Shown here: positions 17,354 through 24,469 of the stretch, one piece after another
Numbering within the stretch: the stretch's first letter is position 1
Layout: each line of letters starts with the position of its first letter
IMG/VR virus record: IMGVR_UViG_3300028558_000073
Span: 1-33,775 of that record
DNA from: a virus
Length of the DNA stretch: 33,775 bases
Strand: one strand, 5' to 3'
Translations under genes and position numbers: made by a program
Notes under the pieces: model-generated
Database searches by the model: none
Told to the model about the DNA's origin: nothing
Seen by the model: the letters and a program-made list of their open reading frames with translations, nothing else

Positions 17354-17576
17354 GATTTCATGGTTTATGTTCGAATTGACAAGAATAGTCATCCCACGAG
17401 GGGATGACTATTTGACTTTGAACCCAAATTTGCTCATGCTTGGCCGGCCAAAACGATGGCATTTTTTGACTGTTGACATGAAGTTGAAACCGCTTCACAA
17501 TGAACCTTGGAAAAATGTGCTTGTGAATGCGCACGAAAAATTAATTTGTGCAGCAGAAAATTGGATTAAACGTTAG
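17352..17576 (+). CDS. Possible small protein, perhaps disrupted by a palindrome
   Basis: An open frame from the ATG at 17352 (or 17367) to the TAG at 17574-17576. The C-terminal 45 residues (LGRPKRWHFLTVDMKLKPL, then NEPWKNVLVNAHEKL, ending AENWIKR) look like a genuine protein. The N-terminal part is translated through the 17384-17412 palindrome as VIPRGDD. The ATG best placed for the promoter (17360) is in another frame and ends after 15 codons, so the original gene may have been split by insertion of the palindrome. Family unknown; low certainty. Confidence 0.35.
   Translation: MISWFMFELTRIVIPRGDDYLTLNPNLLMLGRPKRWHFLTVDMKLKPLHNEPWKNVLVNAHEKLICAAENWIKR
17384..17412. repeat. Solitary copy of the IS-end-type palindrome (12 bp stem)
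   Basis: AATAGTCATCCC pairs perfectly with GGGATGACTATT around the loop ACGAG. The core is identical to the palindrome at 13915. This is the strongest hairpin in the window. There is no poly-T after it, so a terminator is unlikely. It could be a REP/MITE-like derivative of the element at 13341-13940. Confidence 0.65.
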
Positions 17577-17584
17577 ATAAACTG

Positions 17585-17593
17585 TGGTAATAT
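17585..17593 (+). promoter_or_regulatory. Extended -10 promoter of the beta-helix/Gly-rich gene
   Basis: TG-G-TAATAT, then GTCTAT, then ATG at 17600, again exactly 6 nt and without an SD. A leaderless transcript is predicted. Confidence 0.6.
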
Positions 17594-17599
17594 GTCTAT

Positions 17600-18445
17600 A
17601 TGCATAGACAAACGCATGTGTTTGATTACCTAAACGACGGTGATAAAAATCAACGCGTCTTTGGTCAATTCAAATTTTGTCTCGACCAAGACGAAGTTCC
17701 TGCACATCGTCACATTAATCCCGATGGTTCGCTTGGTGGGTGGGTTGCTGAAACTGCGTACGTTGACGTCAGTGCATATGTGGATGAAACAGCTACGGTG
17801 TACGACACTGCACGCGTGATAGGTGCTTCAATCATTGAACCGTTCGCAAAAGTGTGTGATGATGAAGTCATTAATGACAAAGACTTTGCTGATGTCTTCA
17901 CGTCGTGGGCTGAAACTTCTCCCAAAGCAGAAGCTTTAGCGGCAAAGTACGAAAAACGTATCAAACACAATTCAACCATAAAAGAATTTACAAATGTTGT
18001 TGAAAAGCTTTTTGAAAAAAGCGTGAAAGAATTCAAAGATTTAGATGAGTTATCGTCAGTTGAAGAATTCATCCAATATAAGGTCGACAATGACGAATTT
18101 TCGTTCACAACTGTTGAACTTCAAGCGCTCGCACACAACGTTGATTATTCGCAAAGAAAGATCAAGAACGCTCTCCCGCCTACTGCTTTAGTGAAAACAA
18201 TAAAGAATGAACTTGTATCACTTGGATTGAAGTTCATTCCACGAGAGTCACCAAGGTTCACACGTGGTGCACGTAGCGGTTCACACGGTACACACCCATT
18301 CGCAGGTTCAGGTGGCGGTGGATCAGGAATGGGTTCAGGACGTGAAGGGCCGAGTGGGTTTTCGTTTGGTGGAGGCCCAGGTGTGATGGGCGGTGGGTAC
18401 AAGTGGGACAAAAACGACAAGAAAAACTTGAAGATGTGTAAATAA
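17600..18445 (+). CDS. Unknown protein with a short hexapeptide-repeat segment and a Gly-rich tail
   Basis: 281 residues. Residues about 38-90 (HINPDGSLGGWVAETAYVD and onward, with VSAYVDETATVYDTARV) have the spacing of left-handed beta-helix hexapeptide repeats, though only about two turns. Residues 95-205 are helical and charged. From about 220 the chain is Gly/Ser-rich with the motif GSHGTHPFAGSGGGG, then ends basic. The first gene of the + strand run, it is followed directly by the MoxR-type ATPase, so it may be a substrate or adaptor of the MoxR-VWA pair. HINPDGS is shared with the divergent winged-helix protein. Family not recognised. Confidence 0.6.
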   Translation: MHRQTHVFDYLNDGDKNQRVFGQFKFCLDQDEVPAHRHINPDGSLGGWVAETAYVDVSAYVDETATVYDTARVIGASIIEPFAKVCDDEVINDKDFADVFTSWAETSPKAEALAAKYEKRIKHNSTIKEFTNVVEKLFEKSVKEFKDLDELSSVEEFIQYKVDNDEFSFTTVELQALAHNVDYSQRKIKNALPPTALVKTIKNELVSLGLKFIPRESPRFTRGARSGSHGTHPFAGSGGGGSGMGSGREGPSGFSFGGGPGVMGGGYKWDKNDKKNLKMCK

Positions 18446-18455
18446 TCAACAAAAG

Positions 18456-18464
18456 TGATATACT
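18456..18464 (+). promoter_or_regulatory. Possible extended -10 promoter of the MoxR gene (11 nt gap)
   Basis: TG-A-TATACT lies 11 nt before the ATG at 18476. The longer gap allows a very short leader of about 4-5 nt. No SD is visible. It resembles the exact-6 promoters but is less certain. Confidence 0.4.
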
Positions 18465-18475
18465 AAAACAACACT

Positions 18476-19549
18476 ATGACACAGATGAGTATCAAATCAT
18501 TCGTTGAAGTAGCAAAATTGCTTCCCATTGAACAAAGTGTGATGGTCAGAGGAAATCACGGAATTGGGAAGTCGGACGTCGTTCGAATGCTTGCCCATGA
18601 AATGGGTTTCAAAAAAGAAGACGTCATCGACCAGCGCCTTGCACAAAAAACTGAAGGTGACATCATCGGCATGCCCGATAGAAATGGGCAGACGACAAGG
18701 TTTCTACCACTCGATTGGTTGATCAGCGCATGTGAAGCACCAAAGCTATTATTTTTCGATGAGCTCAATCGAGCGACAATTGAGGTCATGCAAAGCGTTT
18801 TTGAGCTCGCACTTGATCGTGGGTTGAATGGAAATAAACTACATCCTGGAACTCGAGTTTACGTTGCTATCAATGCAGACACACAGTACACAGTGAACGA
18901 AATTGATCCTGCGCTCCTCGATAGGTTTTGGGTGGTTGACCTAAATCCCACAGTTGACGATTGGATCACCTGGGCACGTCGTACAGATGCATTCGGCGGT
19001 GACGTCAGTGAAACAACGATTGAGTTCATTCAGTGCAACGCAAAATTCCTTGATCCCGAGAAGAACGTTGAACAGGACAAAGTGACTGTCTCTCGTAGGT
19101 CCTGGAAGAAGCTCGACAATGCTCTCAAGAATGCGAAGTTGATCGACACGCCTGAGAGCGACGTCTTTTATCACATGTGTTTGGGTTTCATAGGAGTCGA
19201 AGCAACAATCGCGTTCCAGGCTTTTGCAAAGAAAACAGACAATCGCCTCACCGGTGAGGACATCATTTGCGCAAAAGATTACGAAAAGCTGCGTAAGAAG
19301 TTCAAGAAGCTTGGTCAAGAACAACACAACGTGTGCATTGAGCGCATCACACATTACCTTCTCACGATGGACGCAAAAGATCTTTCAGAATTACAATTAG
19401 AAAACCTTTATACGTTCGTCAAAGAACTTCCTGGTGAACTGCGTGTTTCACAGTGGGCAAAGTTGATGCAATCGGGTACAAAGAAAATTGAGCTCGCGAG
19501 GCAGATACAGAAAAAGTGTAGTGATTTGATTGTAGAGGTGCACAAGTGA
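18476..19549 (+). CDS. MoxR/CobS-type AAA+ ATPase
   Basis: 357 residues. Walker A is G26-NHGIG-K32-S33, Walker B is LLFFDELNRA with D95-E96, sensor 1 is near N133 in VYVAINADTQY, and DPALLDRFW carries the likely arginine finger R150. This is the usual MoxR order and size. MoxR ATPases act with VWA-domain proteins as chaperones that activate or insert cofactors into target proteins. The obvious partner is the VWA protein at 15447-16838 on the other strand. The last codons overlap the next gene's GTG. The substrate in this phage is unknown. Confidence 0.85.
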   Translation: MTQMSIKSFVEVAKLLPIEQSVMVRGNHGIGKSDVVRMLAHEMGFKKEDVIDQRLAQKTEGDIIGMPDRNGQTTRFLPLDWLISACEAPKLLFFDELNRATIEVMQSVFELALDRGLNGNKLHPGTRVYVAINADTQYTVNEIDPALLDRFWVVDLNPTVDDWITWARRTDAFGGDVSETTIEFIQCNAKFLDPEKNVEQDKVTVSRRSWKKLDNALKNAKLIDTPESDVFYHMCLGFIGVEATIAFQAFAKKTDNRLTGEDIICAKDYEKLRKKFKKLGQEQHNVCIERITHYLLTMDAKDLSELQLENLYTFVKELPGELRVSQWAKLMQSGTKKIELARQIQKKCSDLIVEVHK

Positions 19550-19767
19550 TATTTAGACGTTACAAGAAACCAAAGATTGGTGACACACGTGAAGTGAAGC
19601 GGTTTGCATGGTGGCCAAGAAGTTTGGGTGATGATTACATCATTTGGCTTGGTTTCTACATGATTTATCAACGATATGATCCCTGGCCGGGTCAGCCCGA
19701 TTGGCGTGAATTTACGTCAGAAGAATACAAAAATTGTTCGCGACATTGGATTTCATTAAATGAGTGA
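19546..19767 (+). CDS. Small hypothetical protein (73 aa)
   Basis: GTG start at 19546 overlapping the MoxR stop, with GAGGTG as SD inside the ATPase gene, so it is translationally coupled. The protein is aromatic-rich (seven Trp) with a basic start: FRRYKKPKIGD, then FAWWPRSLGDDYIIWLGFY. No family recognised. It may be an accessory factor of the MoxR pair, on context only. Confidence 0.6.
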   Translation: MIFRRYKKPKIGDTREVKRFAWWPRSLGDDYIIWLGFYMIYQRYDPWPGQPDWREFTSEEYKNCSRHWISLNE

Positions 19768-19803
19768 TAGAATAATTTTGCTTCCTAATTATGTTTTGGA
19801 AGC

Positions 19804-20394
19804 ATGCCGTCGTCGTTCAACGTTGACTTGTGGCGTTCTCGAGCCCGTCAGAGGCACGTTGATAGGTTTACGAAAAAACACGACAATCATTTATCGTCAA
19901 TTTTACTAAAAAATGATTTAACTGCGATTGATGGTATCAAAGAAGTCATTGATTGGTGTAACATAAAAGGTATCAAAGTCATTTTAAATGCCAAAGAACT
20001 TGGTGGCACGTTTGAACAGTCAACACGTGAAATGATATTGAATACACGGCTTTTGCCACAAAAAATGCTTCACCTGATGTTGCACGAAGCCGGTCATATG
20101 TTGATTGGCGATAGCAAACCAAACGCTCGCTTTGGACGTGGTTACAACGCAAAAAAGACGTCAGACAAGGCTAAAAACTTTTCCCACCGCGTAGATGTCA
20201 TAGACGAAGAACTTTGCGCCTGGGCAGAGGGCGAAAAGCTCGCAAAGAAACTAAAAATTACGTTGAACAGGGATGAATACATCTCAACGCGTGACAAGAA
20301 CGTAAAGGGATATTTAGAGTGGGTAGTACGAGCAGGTAAATTCAGGCATCTAAAGGACGAAGACGACACTGACACGTATGCCGATGATACTTAA
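19804..20394 (+). CDS. Putative HExxH zinc metallopeptidase (ImmA/IrrE-like by motif only)
   Basis: 196 residues. The motif MLHLMLHEAGHMLIGD near residues 83-98 has HEAGH, the zinc-binding H-E-x-x-H helix. Downstream, VIDEELCAWAEGEKLAKKL supplies an E-x-x-A-x-x-x-G/E helix, as in gluzincin-type peptidases. The C-terminus is charged and acidic (DEDDTDTYADDT). It follows the MoxR operon, giving this cluster two HExxH proteins. The start is unclear: ATG 19804 has GGAAG only 1 nt away, while an ATG at 19760 coupled to the previous stop is in another frame. Target unknown. Confidence 0.65.
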   Translation: MPSSFNVDLWRSRARQRHVDRFTKKHDNHLSSILLKNDLTAIDGIKEVIDWCNIKGIKVILNAKELGGTFEQSTREMILNTRLLPQKMLHLMLHEAGHMLIGDSKPNARFGRGYNAKKTSDKAKNFSHRVDVIDEELCAWAEGEKLAKKLKITLNRDEYISTRDKNVKGYLEWVVRAGKFRHLKDEDDTDTYADDT

Positions 20395-20398
20395 TCAT

Positions 20399-20683
20399 AT
20401 GCGTCTCACAATCAAAACGTTACGTAAGATAATTCATGAAAGTCTCGTTGCGCGCTCAGGACAAGTAATTGCTCATGGGGACGATGATCAAGTCGTGTTT
20501 GGACACTTGCCAAATGAATTACCAAAGTCTGCGTCTCTTGAAAAAGACGACGAGCTCGACGAAGAAGCTTGGGTGCCCGGGCGATGGATGCCTGACAGCG
20601 GTGAGCCGGTGAGCAAAGATGACGCTGAAAAATTGGGTGATAAACGTGGAATGGCGTCTGACATAGACTTGGACGAAGAATGA
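20399..20683 (+). CDS. Small acidic protein with shared N-terminal LR-IIxE motif (94 aa)
   Basis: The ATG at 20399 is chosen because MRLTIKTLRKIIHESL then aligns with the starts of the proteins at 20680 and 33567. The remainder is acidic and poor in secondary structure (DDELDEEAWVPGRWMPDSG, ending DIDLDEE). The stop overlaps the next ATG (ATGA). In T4, internal head proteins and Alt share an N-terminal targeting peptide starting MKTYQEFI; the shared motif here could be analogous. Function otherwise unknown. Confidence 0.6.
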   Translation: MRLTIKTLRKIIHESLVARSGQVIAHGDDDQVVFGHLPNELPKSASLEKDDELDEEAWVPGRWMPDSGEPVSKDDAEKLGDKRGMASDIDLDEE

Positions 20684-21018
20684 AAACGTCAATAAAAAAT
20701 CTTCGTAATATCATTCGTGAAGCGTTGTCAGAAGAAGAGCCCGTAAAAACGAGTTATTATGGTGATCCCACCGACTTGACAAATGCGCCCTACGCGTACG
20801 ACATCGATATCACAGGAATGTCAGAACCCAATACTCCAGGACAACCATTTGATTACGATACACTGCGTCCTGAAGACGCGTTGTTGTATTTGGGTTTTAT
20901 TAGAGATGGTGAGACAGACAAAAATACGACACATCCTGCAGCAGACGGTAAAAAAGGCGTTGCTGCACGAATTGGCACAGGTTTGCAACCGACGTCGACA
21001 AGAGATTTGCTACCGTGA
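20680..21018 (+). CDS. Small acidic protein with shared N-terminal LR-IIxE motif (112 aa)
   Basis: Begins MKTSIKNLRNIIREAL, the same motif as its upstream neighbour, with which it overlaps by ATGA. The rest is Asp/Pro/Tyr-rich (PYAYDIDITGMSEPN, then DTLRPEDALLYLGF). No known domain. The 3' end overlaps the convergent gene at 21010. The pair probably arose by duplication or belongs to one class of virion-targeted proteins. Confidence 0.62.
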   Translation: MKTSIKNLRNIIREALSEEEPVKTSYYGDPTDLTNAPYAYDIDITGMSEPNTPGQPFDYDTLRPEDALLYLGFIRDGETDKNTTHPAADGKKGVAARIGTGLQPTSTRDLLP

Positions 21019-21411
21019 AATCTTTTTGTCAATGTTTGCTAACTTTTTTCTGATTACATTTGCTGTCACGTTGACGTCGTTTTTTGTGACAGGTTGTTTT
21101 ACGATCGCCTCTGCAACTACGTTGACTGTTTTCTTGAATTCAGCAACGAACTCAGCAGGAGTAAAGTAACGATTTTCTACAAATACTTCGACTTTACAAT
21201 TGTACTTACCCGCTTTTAATCGATCATTCATTTCAGGAATGTCAAATCTTACGACGTTTAACTCACTTATCGCACGCCCAGGAAATGCGTACATTACATC
21301 ACCACACTCACACACCAACCTTGCATTCGATGACGACGCGTTTGCTCCTTCAACGTGAATAGCAAAATCTATCTGATTTTTTTCAGAAATGTCAAAGACA
21401 ACATCTTCCAT
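21010..21411 (-). CDS. Hypothetical, probable virion protein (133 aa)
   Basis: Beta-rich first half with two Cys (ARLVCECGDVMYAFPGRAI), then a strand-loop region (KAGKYNCKVEVFVENRYFTP) leading to a helical, Lys-rich C-terminus (FVAEFKKTVNVVAEAIV). It is the last gene of the - strand fibre operon and overlaps the convergent gene by 9 bp. No family recognised; a structural role follows only from its neighbours. Confidence 0.55.
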   Translation of the reverse strand: MEDVVFDISEKNQIDFAIHVEGANASSSNARLVCECGDVMYAFPGRAISELNVVRFDIPEMNDRLKAGKYNCKVEVFVENRYFTPAEFVAEFKKTVNVVAEAIVKQPVTKNDVNVTANVIRKKLANIDKKISR

Positions 21412-21416
21412 TGTTA

Positions 21417-21728
21417 TTAAGTATGACGCTTTACGTTTACTTTGACATCGTCAAATGTTTTCTTTGTTTCAACGTGATTGATGGCAACTCGTTTTTGCTC
21501 GTCGAATGCTAACGTTTGACTTGTTACTTTTGACAAAATTTTCTCACCGTTCACACGTAAAAGTTTCATGTAAATTGTAATTTCTTCAATTGTGCGTTTT
21601 GCTGCGGATCTACCCGCTCTAATCACTCGTCTACTTGTTTCAGCGATAACAGCAAAAAATCCCCCCATTCCTGACGTTATGGGTGAACTATTTTTGCCAA
21701 ATCCACGCGTGATGAGCTTTGCGACCAT
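21417..21728 (-). CDS. Hypothetical basic protein (103 aa)
   Basis: ATG at 21728 with AGGAGAG as SD, one base after the upstream TAA. The protein is basic (ARG, RR, KR clusters: TSRRVIRAGRSAAKRTIEE) and ends DVKVNVKRHT. It could bind nucleic acid or be a small connector protein; no family recognised. An in-frame start further upstream would overlap the preceding gene. Confidence 0.55.
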   Translation of the reverse strand: MVAKLITRGFGKNSSPITSGMGGFFAVIAETSRRVIRAGRSAAKRTIEEITIYMKLLRVNGEKILSKVTSQTLAFDEQKRVAINHVETKKTFDDVKVNVKRHT

Positions 21729-21729
21729 C

Positions 21730-22218
21730 TTACACTCTCCTGCGCTCAAACACGTTTTCGCTCGATGGTGTACCTTGATCGTCAAACAAGTTAAACGTCG
21801 CGATAGGCGTGTCGTCGTTAGTGCTGAAAAATATCATTTGATTGTTTTGAATTTTCCACCGCCCGACAGATACGTCGATGAGCGTTTGAATAGATCCCGT
21901 TAGTGATTGCAACGTTTGTAAAACACGTGGATCATTCGCTTCAACGTTGTATTCTTCAATTGCGTAAGACGTTGTCTGAAACGTAGTTCCACAATCCCAC
22001 ACAACTGCGCCTCGAAACGCGTCAGGAAAATCGATGTTTGCATAATATATTCCACTGTTAGGCAACGACTGATACACGTTGTCAGTCGTTCGTTGGGTTG
22101 CAACGTTGCCGTTCGTGTCTTGTAAAAAATAACCAACGCCAACAGAACCTGTTGCGTTTGCTCGATTACGTCCAAAATTTACAGTTCGCAGTTGAAGTGT
22201 CACAATGGCTTTCCACAT
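21730..22218 (-). CDS. Hypothetical tail/virion protein (162 aa)
   Basis: Beta-sandwich-like composition (GSVGVGYFLQDTNGNVATQR, then NSGIYYANIDFPDAFRG) followed by a helix and a further beta region (MIFFSTNDDTPIATFNLFDD). The N-terminus overlaps the preceding gene by 19 bp. The pattern of cladding-type strands fits small tail or decoration proteins. Family not recognised. Confidence 0.55.
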   Translation of the reverse strand: MWKAIVTLQLRTVNFGRNRANATGSVGVGYFLQDTNGNVATQRTTDNVYQSLPNSGIYYANIDFPDAFRGAVVWDCGTTFQTTSYAIEEYNVEANDPRVLQTLQSLTGSIQTLIDVSVGRWKIQNNQMIFFSTNDDTPIATFNLFDDQGTPSSENVFERRRV

Positions 22219-22448
22219 GTTGGACAGTATGAAATTGGTTCAGTTCCTTGATGTACAACAATTATTTGATCAAGTATTGCCTTATCATATTGAGACAAGA
22301 CGTCTGAAAAATAGATGTTACAATCGTCACCACACGTGTCAATGTGATCAATCGTTTGTATGTGTGCTTTGATTTGTTGTTGTAAAGCGTCAGGACACAC
22401 CACTTTATTGGGAAAAGCACCTAAAATGCTGTACGCATATAACGTCAT
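22200..22448 (-). CDS. Small protein with C-terminal CPxCGKPL motif (82 aa)
   Basis: Ends SYCPTCGKPL, half of a zinc ribbon. A possible second half is DTCGDDCNIYF (C-x3-C) near residues 39-43. The centre is helical. The ATG overlaps the preceding gene's stop (ATGA) and its own end overlaps the next gene. It is probably a small metal-binding protein; the role among fibre genes is unknown. Confidence 0.55.
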   Translation of the reverse strand: MTLYAYSILGAFPNKVVCPDALQQQIKAHIQTIDHIDTCGDDCNIYFSDVLSQYDKAILDQIIVVHQGTEPISYCPTCGKPL

Positions 22449-22858
22449 GTTAGTACTTCCATTATTATCAACGTTGCAAATTCTGCTGTTGGTGCCGCGA
22501 TTGGCCTAATTTGTCCTGTTCCTGAATTGACGTACCAATTGATTGAAACAGTGTGTACACCCGCTGTTAATGAAGTTATAACAACTTGTAGCGCACTTGA
22601 GACCGCAGGAGCGTTAACATAACGTACCGCGGCCGCTTCCTGCACAACATTATCAACAAGAAGTTGAAACATTATGTTTGAGTTTGCAGTCGTATTTGAA
22701 CATGACGCAGCGAACTGTAAAATTAATTTACCACCAGATGTTGTGATTGACGACGACATCAGTGTCACAGCAGTCGTAGATGTCGTCGTCGTGTTTGCCG
22801 TTACGGTAACGCTCGTTGACTGCAAAAAATTATTATTTGTTGCAGGATATAATGGCAT
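22445..22858 (-). CDS. Tail-fibre-like beta-sandwich protein (137 aa)
   Basis: Thr/Ser/Val-rich strands (TSVTVTANTTTTSTTAVTL, then GKLILQFAASCSN and AGVHTVSINWYV) typical of fibre or receptor-binding tip domains. Good SD (TAGGAACAA before ATG). Part of a run of five to six small fibre-like genes on the - strand. No catalytic motifs. Confidence 0.6.
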   Translation of the reverse strand: MPLYPATNNNFLQSTSVTVTANTTTTSTTAVTLMSSSITTSGGKLILQFAASCSNTTANSNIMFQLLVDNVVQEAAAVRYVNAPAVSSALQVVITSLTAGVHTVSINWYVNSGTGQIRPIAAPTAEFATLIIMEVLT

Positions 22859-22864
22859 TTGTTC

Positions 22865-23452
22865 CTACGTCAATTCTGTTATTCTCGCATTGCCATTTGC
22901 TGCCGCCCAAATTGCGTCAACACGTCCAACATATCCAGTAGGTAATTCATAATAACCTTGTGGCATAATTTTTACAGTGAAGTTAGCGTTAGTCGCAGTT
23001 ATACCTAATTTTAGGTACATTGCGGCAGTACTGTCATTATATACTGTACCACCTAAGCGCGAATTATTCGTTGCGAGTAACGTTACGTTCGTAATCGCTG
23101 ACACAATTGATGTCACCGCAGATGATGATGACGATTGATATTCAATAACTTGACGCCCGCCTGCATCAACCAACATTGTTCGAACAATGCCATTTGCATC
23201 AACACCTGCAACCAGTAATGGACCGTTCGTTGGGTCAGCAACTGATCCAGATAAATTATTTCCTGCAACTTTCTGCACACCTGTCGTCTCGTTTATAACG
23301 ACAACAGATCCAGTTACTTGTTGCACTGTAGGAAAGTTTGTTACGGTAACACTTCCAGTAACAGAATTGCCTAAAGTGACAGGTAATGGATTTGATTGAT
23401 TGATTACATTACCTGATGCGTCTACTAATAGTGCTGCTGGCCCATTTAACAT
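22865..23452 (-). CDS. Tail-fibre-like protein with NPLPVT / TVTNFP strands (195 aa)
   Basis: NPLPVTLGNSVTGSVTVTNF is a repeat type common in phage fibre and structural proteins. The centre has VDANGIVRTMLVDAGGRQV, and the C-terminal half is another beta domain ending with GYVGRVDAIWAAANG. SD AAAGGAAAC is present upstream. It probably forms part of a fibre or an appended tip; partner unknown. Confidence 0.62.
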   Translation of the reverse strand: MLNGPAALLVDASGNVINQSNPLPVTLGNSVTGSVTVTNFPTVQQVTGSVVVINETTGVQKVAGNNLSGSVADPTNGPLLVAGVDANGIVRTMLVDAGGRQVIEYQSSSSSAVTSIVSAITNVTLLATNNSRLGGTVYNDSTAAMYLKLGITATNANFTVKIMPQGYYELPTGYVGRVDAIWAAANGNARITELT

Positions 23453-23470
23453 TGTTTTTTGTTTCCTTTT

Positions 23471-24013
23471 CTATGAAAGAGTTCTTGTTCTACTGACTTC
23501 AAATATGCCGTTATAGCTTATTGTGTCAGTCAACGTCGATAACACTGTCACCCCATCAATATCATATATTTTATATTGTGTCGTCGAAGGTGTCATATTT
23601 GCGTTGTAAACAATGTGAGTTTCTATGATTTTTTTTGTTCGTGTTGTGTCAACAAACCAAATACTTGATGTAGGAAATGGTGTCGGTCCAACGTCCATGA
23701 CGCATCCTGAAAACCCATCGTAAGGGCCGTCATTCGCTAGGTGAATGAACTGGCGCAAAGTTTCATGCGTTGTTGCTGTCAATGACGAAGAAATTTGTGT
23801 CAAAACATCCCAAGAAACGTTATTATCGTTTCGTCTGTACAACGCAAGATTTGTCGTGTTAAAGAAAACTTCTCCCGCAGATGCAGACACAGGCATTGTT
23901 GGCCCACTTGGCGGTATCAATACACCTCCACATGCACGATCAAAATCGTACACACCTGTTATCGTCTTGTTCGACGCATCATTGATGACAACTTGCACAA
24001 CCTGTAATGACAT
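23471..24013 (-). CDS. Tail-fibre-like protein (180 aa)
   Basis: Contains HETLRQFIHLANDGPYDGFS, FPTSSIWFVDTTRTKKIIE, and a final strand pair DGVTVLSTLTDTISYNGIF. I know this combination from small phage structural proteins thought to lie on fibres. GEVFFNTTNLALYRRND resembles the fibre head motif in which a value is displayed on the surface. The start overlaps the upstream stop as TAATG. Confidence 0.65.
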   Translation of the reverse strand: MSLQVVQVVINDASNKTITGVYDFDRACGGVLIPPSGPTMPVSASAGEVFFNTTNLALYRRNDNNVSWDVLTQISSSLTATTHETLRQFIHLANDGPYDGFSGCVMDVGPTPFPTSSIWFVDTTRTKKIIETHIVYNANMTPSTTQYKIYDIDGVTVLSTLTDTISYNGIFEVSRTRTLS

Positions 24014-24456
24014 TACACAACCCTTTTTCTATTAATTGACGTGATGCGATGTTTATTATCATACGTTGGCACGTCAACGATTTGCTCAACGAGTGAACCT
24101 GTCGTGTAAAGACTTGAAGTCATGACGTCGATGTAAGTTCCAGAGTACGCAACATCATAATGTTGAAGCTTTGTAGTTCTCGTTGCGTCTGACCAAACGT
24201 CCATTGAACTTATTCCAAACGAACAATATGAGACGTCAGTCACATTGACGACAGGATCGTGCACAAACGTGTTGAGCCCGTCATGTAGCGTAGCATCAAA
24301 TCCACCTAACCCACGCACCGTTCCATTCTCATTAAACAAGAAACTTCCAGACGTGTAACACACCTCGCCCGGTGTCGTTGGTTGTCCAACACTTGGATCG
24401 ATGAGTAAACTTTCGTCTTCCCTTTCACCAGGAAATCTATCAGGTGTAATTGGCAT
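24013..24456 (-). CDS. Tail-fibre-like protein, MPITPDRFPG family (147 aa)
   Basis: The ATG at 24456 is preferred over 24489 because MPITPDRFPGEREDE matches the start of related small phage structural proteins. SGSFLFNENGTVRGLGGFDA and a repeated LHDGLNTFVHD follow. It closely resembles its neighbour at 23471 in layout: DVWSDATRTTKLQHYDVAYS compares with FVDTTRTKKIIETHIVYN there. The first gene of its operon; it diverges from 24518. Confidence 0.65.
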   Translation of the reverse strand: MPITPDRFPGEREDESLLIDPSVGQPTTPGEVCYTSGSFLFNENGTVRGLGGFDATLHDGLNTFVHDPVVNVTDVSYCSFGISSMDVWSDATRTTKLQHYDVAYSGTYIDVMTSSLYTTGSLVEQIVDVPTYDNKHRITSINRKRVV

Positions 24457-24469
24457 GTTATGTTTTAAA

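Noticed and set aside
13357-17412. Three copies of a CCCACGAG-type palindrome as a CRISPR array
   Set aside because: The spacing is irregular (0.6 and 3.5 kb), there are no equal spacers or cas genes, and two copies bracket a TnpB fragment, so IS ends are the better reading.
17384-17412. The palindrome as an intrinsic terminator
   Set aside because: No T-run follows on either strand, and it lies after a promoter in a potential gene rather than after a stop codon.
19760-19909. A 49-codon frame starting at ATG 19760, overlapping the HExxH gene
   Set aside because: The start is coupled to the preceding stop, but the second half reads unlike a natural protein and lies inside the better supported gene. 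A frameshift joining its first 16 codons to the HExxH frame is possible but unproven.
22674-22952. Frames on the + strand across the fibre genes
   Set aside because: The - strand frames show fibre motifs, SDs and tight coupling; the + strand frames run across gene boundaries.
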